The notes below the pieces were generated by a model that had not been told where the DNA came from, made no database searches, and worked only from the letters and a program-made list of their open reading frames with translations. The position numbers and the translations under genes are program-made. From Branchiostoma floridae (taxonomy: Eukaryota > Chordata > Leptocardii > Amphioxiformes > Branchiostomatidae): a stretch of 49,822 nt of DNA. The stretch is from assembly GCF_000003815.2 (NCBI RefSeq), contig NW_023365817.1:1-49822 (forward strand), read 5' to 3'. Below, piece after piece: positions 9,870-20,300 of this stretch. The stretch's first letter is position 1. Every line of letters starts with the position of its first letter.

Positions 9870-11575
9870 AGTGTGTCAACTTCAAGGACTGGGAGAAATT
9901 CAAAAAAATCAATTTATCTTATTCAAAGTAATTTATATCATGAGTACTTATATCACTCTAACATATTCTAGAATCTTGAAGAGATCCATTCATTTGATCT
10001 TGAAATACAGACTGCCAAAGTTGCTTGAATTTTGCTCAGCAATATTGTTTACACTGTGTCATCTTCATGGACTGGGAGAAATTCAAAAAAATCAATTTAT
10101 CTTATTCAAAGTAATTTAGATCATGAGTAATCATATCACTCTAACATATTCTAGAATCTTGAAGAGATCCATTCATTTGATCTTGAAATACAGACTGCCA
10201 AAGTTGCTTGAATTTTGCTCAGCAATATTGTTTACACTGTGTCATCTTCATGGACTGGGAGAAATTTAAAAAAATCATCTAATCTTTTTCAAAGTAATTT
10301 ACATCATGAGTACTTAAATCATTCTAACATATTCTAGAATATTGAAGAGATCCATTCATTTGATCATGAAATACAGACTGCCAAAGTTGCATGAAATTTG
10401 CTCAGCAATATTGTTTACACAAAGTGTACTTCAAGGACTGGGATAAATTCAAAGAAATCAATTAATCCTCTTCAAAATATTTTAGATCATGCCTACATAA
10501 ACTACTCTGACATATTCTGGAATATTGGAGAGATCTGAGTATTTGATCCTGAAATACAGACTGCCAAAGTTGCATGAATTTTGCTTAGAAATATTGTTTA
10601 CACAGTGTGAGCTTCAAGGACTGGGATAAATTTAAAAAAATGCATTGATATTTTAGGGAGTATATTGAAACATGACTACATATATCATTCTACCAGACTC
10701 CAGGATATTGGAGAGATCCACTCATTTGATCTGTAAATATTGACAGTCAAAGTTTGTAGACTTTTGGTCAGCCATATTGTTTATACTAAGTGAAGTTTAA
10801 TGACTGAGATAACTTCAAAGAAATCAATTAACTATTTTCAAAGTAATTAAAAACGTGACTGTATATATCACTTTAATATGCCCCTGGATATTGGAGACAT
10901 CCACTCATTTGATTTAGTATTATAGCCAGTCAGAGTTTCTTGAATTTTGGTCAGCCATATTGTTTACAATGTATGCAGTTTAAGGACTGGGATAAATGCA
11001 ATGAAATCAATTGATTCTTTTCAAAGTAATTGAAAACATAACTGCATATATCACTCTAACATATGCCTACATATTGGAGAGATCCACTCATTTGATTTGA
11101 TATCATAGACAGTCAAAGTTTCCTGAATTGTGGTCAGCCATATTGTTTACACTATATGCAGTCTAACTTTAATGACTGGGATAGATTCAAAGAAATCAAT
11201 TGATTTGTTTCAAAGTTATTTAAAACATAACTTCACATATTACTCTAACATATGCCTGTATATTGGAGAGATACACTAATTTGTTTTAGTATTTTAAAGA
11301 CAGTGAAACCTTCCTGAATTTTGGCCAGCAGCCATATTGTTTGCACTTTGTGAAGTACACTGTGTGTAGGATGAATTCCAAAAAAAAGTAAGCTGTGTGA
11401 TTTAAGTGAATTAAAACAAGAATGCATAATAGTATATGTTACATCAACATATCCTGAAAAGTACAGAGATGCTGAATTTTGATCCAGAAATGAAATATTG
11501 ACTTGCTTGTCTTTAGTTTTGTTTTCTTCAGTTGTATTGTTCAAAGTGTCTTAACTCTAAGCACTGGGATAAGCT
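9870..11575 (+). repeat. 183-bp satellite array, about ten units
   Basis: The landmark GGACTGGG recurs at 9886, 10069, 10252, 10435, 10618, 10801, 10984 and 11173, with weaker copies near 11366 and 11560. The first spacings are exactly 183 bp. The left units are nearly identical and divergence grows to the right. Each unit holds CTGCCAAAGTTGC and ATATTGTTTACAC. No coding role is apparent. Confidence 0.93.
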
Positions 11576-12185
11576 TAAAATGTTCATAATGTTACCTATA
11601 TCTGCATCAAACTTTGATAACTATGATACTGAGATTACAGTTCTTACAGCAGTATATCTATGTGTACAATGCTTTATAATGCCTTACCCCCCTCCCCCAT
11701 TTCCCAAGAATGGTAAAGAAATGTTTCTAATCCATGGCTATTTGGATCTTGTAAACATGTTTCACCTCATAATAGAGCTTCATTGCTCCTAATAACTATG
11801 ACTCAGGATGCAAATTTTTGAATATGAACATAACAAAAACCACAAATGTATACAAATCATTCGAAGGGTATGCACAGAAATGTTATTATCCATATTAGTT
11901 TGATGATATGCAATCAGATTTTTTTACATTATTCGAGTAAACAGAAAGAAAAGAAGCACTTACAATCATAATCCTCTCTCTCTTTATTTTCTAGTTGAAG
12001 GACAGAAAATTCTTGGTTTGCTTTGAACCAGGACTCTGGAGTTCAACCCCGCCTTACATCAGATTCTCTCACCAACCCTGCTATGATTCACAGACCTGGA
12101 ATACTCACTGAATTGAAACATCACTACTCATTTTATAGCTACTGTGTGTTTAAGTTGTTTGTTTACTATTTGCATTGGTGATTAT
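11576..12185. other. Unassigned spacer between satellite and Helentron-like copy 2
   Basis: AT-rich DNA with no recognisable exon or RNA gene. Confidence 0.4.
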
Positions 12186-13595
12186 TATATTTCAGCCATA
12201 CCATAGGTATGGTGAAATATATTGTATTCGTAATGTTTCTTTCTTTCTTTCTTTCTCCTGTCAAATTTTCAAAGCGATTCATCTCCGCCGTTTCTGGACC
12301 AAATGACTTGAAATTTGGCACAAGGGTAGAGTGGGCAAATACCCAAATGTGTTTTTTTCATTTTTTTCATATCTGCTCCTTAAATGATTTTATTGAGGTT
12401 TTATTGCAACTTTTGGACCAAAACTGTATATTTTGGCCCCCTGTACCATGGTATTACATCCAAATGACCTGAAATTTGGCACAGAGGTGCCCTAGATACT
12501 TATTCAAAGGATCCATGTATAATATGTGGTATAAATCACTTCAAAATGGCTCCTTAAGGAGGTTTTTGTGGGAGAGTTTAGGATAGGTAAGGTTGGAGTG
12601 CCGAGGTCAACGACCTCTAGGTCATTCTGGTGTGTCAGGGCCACAGGTGTGCCAGGTAGATCCAATTATCTACCTATCTACCTAGTCCATAGACATCCAG
12701 GTGGTTGGTGGACAAGGTAATTCCAATTAATGGCCAACCAATGAGCGAGCTTATTTTGCTGGAAGAGTCCATTGTTGGACAGGGGGTGTATTTTAAAATT
12801 TACTTTTAGACTTTGGTGATAATGCCAATGTTTTTTTAGTGGAAGTGTTTTCGCACTGATCCACTTGACATAAGACTACTACTGGGACAGTCCATTTTTG
12901 CACATAGGGGGGATTTAAAAAAAATCAGTTTTGGACATGGGTGATGATTCCGAATTCCATTTGTTAAATGGAAGTTTACCCCCACCTGAAGACTGTACAT
13001 AAGGAGGATTCGGCAGCCAATCAGCAAGCCTTGTGTTATCTGGAAGAGCCCATTCATGCACGGGGGACTTTTTTTAAATTCAGTTTTGGACTGGGTTGCT
13101 TCTTATACAAAAGGCCATGTACTGTGAGTATTTCTGGACTTGTCTATTGTGCAATTTCAAACAGGGTGAGCTGGGAGATTCCATTCTTCGACGGAGGGGG
13201 TATTTTTTTTAAATTCATTTTGTGGACTTTGCTGACTATTTTAGCTGATATATTTTTGGATCGCTCCACTTTACATAGGGGTATAAGGCAGGAAGAGTCA
13301 ATTCTTGCACAGAGGGGGGATTTTTTTCAAATATGGTTTTGGACGGCTGATGATTCCAAATTCCATTTCTTAGCGGAAGTGTTTTTGGAGTCGTCTATTT
13401 TTTTGAGTCCATTCTTGAAGGGGTTTTTGTAAGATTCATTTTTGCTCATAAGTGTGATTAGTAGTTAGAAGACATTTTAAGCAGAAGTGTTCCATTTTTG
13501 CACATGAGTGATTTTGGAACAGTCTATTGTTACATGAGGAGGGAGATGGCTGAAATATGCTGTATTTGCTCTCAAGCAAATGTCGGCCTTTCTAG
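12186..13595 (+). mobile_element. Helentron/Helitron-like non-autonomous element, copy 2
   Basis: Same left end (TATATTTCAGCCATACC hairpin, then a TTTC microsatellite) and right end (ATGGCTGAAATATG, hairpin, CTAG) as copy 1. The left 300 bp match copy 1, but the interior differs: a degenerate repeat of roughly 110-155 bp, recognised by TCCATTTTTGCACA-like blocks, recurs from about 12885 to 13500. Confidence 0.6.
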
Positions 13596-16500
13596 TTTGT
13601 AATTTATTTTTATGATTTGTTATACCTCTTTTCCAACTTTACCCTACTGTCTTTGATTGAAAGGAGGCTGGATAAAGGCAGTGTATTGTTGTGCATTGTA
13701 ATGCTCAATGTTATGAACCAATGATGTCTTACCTGAAAGTGTAACTTGAAAAATATATATAGTATATCTGTATTAACTTGAAATAGTAGAATTGACATTA
13801 GTATAGGACCGAAACAAATGTACTTTATCTATTGTGTGTCCGTTGTTTTCTTTTCCCTTGGCATGAAAGAATATCCTAGCCTGTGTGCTATCCTAGTTAG
13901 ATTACCAAGGCTCCTATACCTCTCCCCCATACATAGGGAATTGTAGGGGCCTTAGCAAACAAGGATTGTGCAGCATATACCCTGTGGTATCTTTATATCT
14001 TAGACAACTTTGTGTAATATCTGATGCATTGTGATCAGTATCACTATGATAGGAACTACTGGTTTGATATTACATTTCATCATCTAATGTTAGGTCTATC
14101 GATGTTACCATTTTTTAAATATTTCTTTTGACACACATTAAAACATATTTTCTGATGCACACTAAATGATATTGTTTAATGAACAAATGGTAAGATGAAT
14201 CTTGCAAGTCTGTTAGCAACTACAGGTGTTACATCCTATTCAATATCAGTAGTACAAATGAATGAATCTACAGTATTCTATAAAGAGATATCTATGAAAT
14301 ATAATATTGGGAAAATAATATGAATAAAAGTTTTAAACATAGAATTTATACTTTAAACAAGAAGATACTCTATGTCATGTCACCTTTTTATCATAATAAA
14401 CTGTATGCAGGCCACACCTGTTTTTCCATTTTCACTATTTTTCTGATAACCCTCTGGCCTTAATGTTACATCAAAATTTTTATCATGTGCTTAAAATTTA
14501 TTGTCTTCATTTGCATTCAATTTCTTTTCATGTACAGTCTTAAGAAAAGTTTGTGCCAAAAATTTTGATGTTTTCATATATGATGATTTAACGTTATTCA
14601 TAATATTAGATGATTTTCACAGTGGAATTATTTCACAGGAAATCTGTTTTTCCCATTTACTCTATTATTTTTCTGGGACGAATTTGGAAAGTGGCCTTGG
14701 CTTATCATATTTCGATATTGTTTGGCTCAATAGTTCTCAGGAAAGCACCCAACACAATGGCCCTACATTACGATGCGTCAGTATAGAACAAACTGCAGGA
14801 AGTAGAAATTTCAATTTTGCCGCCACAAGTTTGTACCCATCATCCCTTGCGCCTGAAACAAGCCTCGATTTCGTGGATGCCGGCGTTTCCATGGCCTGAT
14901 ACCAGAAGTTGAAATGTGACCTAAGGCCACAGCACGTAAATTTTATGGATGACATCAGCGCGTGCATTAATTTTCGCCTGATGTCGACAGAAAAAACAAG
15001 AATTTTTTCTTCTGTAGGGTTGGTCAACATGACGATAAAGTACCACAGTGACTGTTAAACCTTCGTGCCACTAGAAAGGTGAATTGAACAACACATATAA
15101 TAAAGAAAGGTTAATCCGAAATGGCTTTTCTCGTGTGTTTTTTTTCGCCGACCCGCATCAACTTTGTTGTTTACTTAGTATATGATGGCAACCAATGAGG
15201 TTTTGAAATGGCCCGGTTTCCAACCCAGAATGCACTTACATCCAACATGGCAGCCAAACAGGTGTTCGTAGCGGTACAGACGGTAGGATTTTAACTGTTT
15301 TCTCTGATATTCTTTCCCTACCAAAAATATAAACAAGATATCGGTTAGGCTATATCCCAAGCATACACAGAAACTCTGTACCTTTAGGAAAAATGCCTGC
15401 ATCATCGTATATTTACGTACAATGTAATTTAAATGTCTGTGATTCACAGTGGTGTGTAACCCTGAAACAAAACGCAACAGCCAGCGCAGTGCCATATTGT
15501 CCCCTTTTTTAGCTCGGCAGGTAACTTGGTATCCTGTATAGCGTGGATTGGTTGGACTCTCTACGGGGACAATAGAGCTCTATGCCGCCTAGATTATCTA
15601 TGGCACCCGGTCCGAGTCCCGGTCCCGGTCCGTGCAGAAGTACTACCGGGTGCCCAAAATTACCCGGGCGGCGGAGAGCCCTCTCTGCCCCGAAGAACTC
15701 TAGCCCGATTCACGGTAGAGACTGGGTACCGGCGTTTCTCCGAAAAGAGGATTAAGCTGACGTTTCGGCATCAGGTGGTGGTGACGCACTCGTTAGTGGT
15801 TACCATGGCAATAGATACATTAAGGGCTTTAGGTGCGGCGGGGGCGTCAGCCAATTATCTGAGTAGGCCTTAGGAAATAAAATGTCGTGTTTTCTGTTTC
15901 AGCCCCCCAAAAATTAGGGTCGCTAGGTAGGGATTATCTTTTTTTCTTGTAACTGTTTTAGGCTGGCCAAAACTCTAGCATGACATATTACAATACAGTT
16001 GGACTAAGAAAACTGAAATGCATGAGGACACTAAGTGTCTTTCAATGTCAAACTTGAATGTTGTGCATAATAATGGGTACATTTATCCTTCATTAGATAG
16101 GACAAGCAGTGTTTTGACTTCAATAAGAAGTAAGCTGAATAAAAATGCCAACTGGAAGCTATGTGACTCCACTGTTCACCACAAAAAAAAGTCTGCAGGT
16201 TTTTAGGGTAGGTTAGGGAAACAGGAAACACAACTGTTTTTCTAGGCCTAACTGTCAAATAACTCCAAAGTCTGATACCTCTGCAAATATTTGTTGTTCT
16301 GTTGTTCTGAAGGTTTTTCTTGCTTAGGTTCATCTTTGTTAATCTCTAAGCTATGGATAAAACACATGATGAGGTGCCTTGGGAAAACTCGATGGATTGA
16401 GGCCAATTCGTAATGCTGCCCATTCATATGCATGATGTGATGTACCTCATTACATAGAATGGAAAAGTACTAGACAGTATATAAGTTCAATTCCCCAAAT

Positions 16501-17236
16501 ACCTCTTGCATAGAAACCAAGTTGTCACATTATCTTTATTGAAACAAGCCGACTTCCTACAATCTCTCTAAAAATAAAGTATCCAATGTCTGCCTTATAC
16601 TAAGTTATAGAAAACGCCACCTGTTTTCATGTTAGATTATACGTTACCATCTATTTATGAGTAGCTTCCGTCCAAAGTTAGTGGTTAATGGTGGAACCAT
16701 AATGCATAGTTGGGGACTGCATCTCGCAGCCACGGAAACAACACTTCAACACCCCATCATCAACTACTCAACCTACTATTCCAAGACTATAATGGTCAGT
16801 CTTGCGGGTGGTCATGGGTTCGATTTTAGCTCTGTATTATATAGTCCTGGCATATGGATGACTCAGGTAGGATATCGCTCTCTGGTGGTCCCAATCCTTG
16901 GGTTCTGGTTTGGAAACGTCCGTCGAACAAGACAACACCACAGGGTGCCAATGAATTTTTTTAGAGGTGAACGTTTCAGAGATGCCTTTGAACCATGTTT
17001 TGTTACCATGAGAACAAACAGGCTACAATGTTGATTAATGAACTTGATTGTGGTAGATTAGGTCTTTGTAGATTTTCTCATTCAAAGGCAAGCATTGTTG
17101 TAGTGAAGATCAGACAGTGCAGATTGTGAGTTAAAGAAGCAAGATGAGAAAGCTATGTCATGCGGTGAGCACCGACTTGAAGCAAACCAAGATCTATGGT
17201 ATGTGTTTTTGTTATCCTAATGTTCTTTTTTTCCAG
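13596..17236. other. Region upstream of the first recognised channel exon
   Basis: No exon could be supported. A GC-rich block at about 15525-15870 stands out from its AT-rich surroundings and could be a CpG-rich promoter area, but no TATA box or initiator is decisive. A lone ATG in a good context (CAACATGGCAGCC, 15246) opens 12 codons and runs into a possible splice donor. A first exon or promoter of the channel gene may lie here. Confidence 0.3.
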
Positions 17237-17329
17237 GTTTTTCCAAATCTTTTGAAGAAGGCAAGTACCGAATGAGTGCTCATCCCAAGGTAGAAGTGTG
17301 GCTGAATTCGCCTGGGTCGTTTATTTCAG
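17237..17329 (+). CDS. CNGB: CNGB exon 1 (candidate; ATG at 17272)
   Basis: Acceptor TTTTTTCCAG before 17237 and donor CAG|GTAAAT after 17329. One frame is open throughout, with an ATG at 17272 giving [19 protein letters not shown]. It ends in phase 1, exactly what the next exon needs to read GEAPDE. An acceptor upstream implies a preceding 5' UTR or coding exon not found. A transposon starts 25 bp after the donor. Confidence 0.6.
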
Positions 17330-20300
17330 GTAAATTTCCTGCCTAAGCATTTGCAGTGGCGGCGGCACCGGGGGGGCAGGGGGGGCGGCTGCCCCCCCGG
17401 AAAATATGTTGGGGGGGCGTCGCCCCCCAAAAAAATCAAGCTGAAACCTTGTATATTTTTATGATAATGGAAATTTCATAAAATCAAGCTAGTCTAACAG
17501 CAAAATTTACCCCTGAAAATGCAAGAAATGGCGTTTCAGAGAGTCCCGATTTCAAAATTTTGCCAGACCTCCCTTGTGACGGCTGCGTCTTCGGCGCAGG
17601 ACAATGTTGCGGGAGCGTTGCTCTGAAAAATCTTTTAAACCAATAGAAATTGTAGTATCGTACTTAGCTTAGTTTACAAGCAGATTGTGCCACTGAAATG
17701 CAGGAAATGACGTTTCAGACGGTCAAGATTTTAAAATTTTCTCCGGACCTCCCTAGCGATTACTAGCGCCTCCGGCGCTCACAACGACATGGTGAAAATT
17801 TGCGCGTCGTAGCTTAGGTCATCGCCCTCAAATATCTTTTTCTTTGACAAAAATGGCATAAGATTTAGCATAGTCTGCAAGCAAAATTTGTCCCTCAAAA
17901 TACAGAAAATGTCGTTTCAGAGGGTGCAGATTTCGAAATTTCCCAAGACCAACCTTGCGACAGCTCGCACCTTCGGCACTCGAAATCGTGAAAATATTTT
18001 GGGTGTCTTTCTAACAGAATTGCCATCAAACTTAGCTTAGTCTGGCAGGAAAATTTGCCCGTCAAAACGCAGGAAATTGCGTTTTAGAGGGTCTAGATTT
18101 CAAATTTCCCCGGGGGAGCATGCCCCCGGACCCCCCTAGGGTGGTCGCGCCTCCGGCGCGACCGGTAGCGCCTTCGGCGCTACGTAAGCGTGTGCCGCAA
18201 ATTTCTGTCAGTAAAAGTTCACCCCCCCCAGACGAAATTTCGTGCCGCCGCCTCTGATTTGCACTGATTTTATAAAAGAAATGCATGAATCACTATGCGG
18301 AAACGTACGAATGTTATGTGAAATGCACAAACCTTATGCAAACTGGTGGCCGACTACTATGTTGGGAGAAGGCATATTTTTGTTAGCATTTCTACCTGAT
18401 ATTTTGCTTAAGATTTGTGCATGTCAGATTGTGATTTCTGCATCTTTATAGAATTTGTACGTTTTTTGCAAAGCAATTTGTGTGTTATTCATAAAATTCG
18501 TGCAGATGCGTGGGCACTCCAGAATTTGTGGTCTTCTTCTGTTATTGGTCCTACAGTTTTGCTTCATCACAGCTTGCATTCCGTTAACTTAGTCAGAGTT
18601 ATACATTCAAATGTACATATCAAGTACGTGTACATAAAAGATCTACTTCACAAAGCCGACTTTTCACTGGCCTGAAATTCTTATTAATGTTGTATTTTTA
18701 TACTTTTATATCATTTGCAGCAATGAAATTCTTTTATTTTTCAGTTGGAAAAAATACTTTATAGCATGCGTTACTCTCACCTCTCAAATAAACGTACCGG
18801 TTCGTTTATTTTTTTCCGCCTCAAAATCCACCCGGTACGTCCTTATTTTAGACGGTACGTTTATTTTTTTTTCAAATTGAGGCTTTCTTTACTAACCAGG
18901 GATCCCAAAAATAGTGAAAGTTTGGTATTTTCTGCCCATATTTCCGCGGTATTTTTGCTTAAAATTCACTATTTTTCGGACAAGGCAGCGCGGATTTCCC
19001 GGCCGCTAGCGCTATGACCCAAACATAACTAGGGATGCGTACCGGTACGCAGGACCGGTTCTGGACTTGCAAAAACGTTTCGATTCAGGTCCAAAAATAC
19101 CGGAACACAAGTGATTCGGTACTGGACTCGTAAAAAATATATCCTCTTCGTTTTAGACCATCTTCAACCTTCAAAAAGAAAAAAACAAAGACGAAAACAT
19201 CTCCAAACATCGAGGTCACATGCTACACACGCAGTCACTTACTTCCGTAAATTCCATGCCCGTAGCCAGGGGGGGTTCGGGGGGTTTGGAAGAACCCCCC
19301 CACTCGCTCAAAAGGTCCGCTTTTTCAGGATGGAAGGTCCACTTTTTCATGTCCAAGATTTTTTTTTCAAAGGCATGACTGATTTGCATTTTTCATTGAT
19401 AGACATTTCAGCCAATCGTAGTGAGTCTTTCACCAAAATTTGCCCCAGAAAGTGCAGGAAATGGCTTTTCAGAGGGTCCAGATTTCAAAATTTCCCCGGA
19501 CCTCCATTTCGAGGCCTCACGCCTTTGGTGTCGGACATGGTGAAAATATGTTGAGGGAGTTGGCCTCAAAGCCTTGTCCTTTAATAGAAATTCCATTAAA
19601 CTTCGCAAGCGATTTTTGACGGCCAAAATGCAGGAAATGGCGTTTCAGAGGGTCATAATTTCATTTTTTCCGGGGGAGCATGCCCCCGGACCCCCCTAGG
19701 TACCTTACGCCTTCGGCGTGAGTCTTGCGCCTGCGGCGCTCGATGGTCCCACATTTACTAAAAAGAACCCCCCCAACCGAAATCCTGGCTACGGGCATGA
19801 ATTCTCTATCAAAACACAGAAATTAACCACCAACCAAACAAATTAAAAAGTTACCAATACTTTTCCACTATTTTTCACCCGTAGTCAACTTGTTTTAATG
19901 TTCCAGCAACGAAAAAATCCTTCCAAAACAAAGCACAGCGTTCAATCGGCTCGAAAACATCCGCCATGTTGGATTCATCAACTCACGCCAAATCTCGCGG
20001 TAATGCGCGAGAGAATTATATATTTTCTGCAGTTATTTTATTTCTCGATAGGGGGCAGTGTCTATGACCTCCTTGGTTTCTGCAACATTGAAAATAGCAC
20101 AAGTGGTGAATAAGGTATTTTAAGTTGGAATGTTTCTTCAAAATGTTATTTTGTAACAATGATTATAAAATAAACTTCTTTTTTTATTTCTTCAATTTTC
20201 ATTTTCATTCTTTTTTTTAACTTTTATTTTAATCTTTGTTGATGGTGTTACACTCAGATAAAGAAAATATGTGCAATAACATAGGAATTATTCTGTTCTT

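Noticed and set aside
9870-11575. CRISPR-like array
   Set aside because: Repeats are 183-bp contiguous units without spacers, in an animal genome.
15246-15281. First coding exon (ATG in good context, then a GTAGGA donor)
   Set aside because: Only 12 codons, and the donor phase does not fit exon 1 at 17237 in the needed frame; no support beyond the ATG context.
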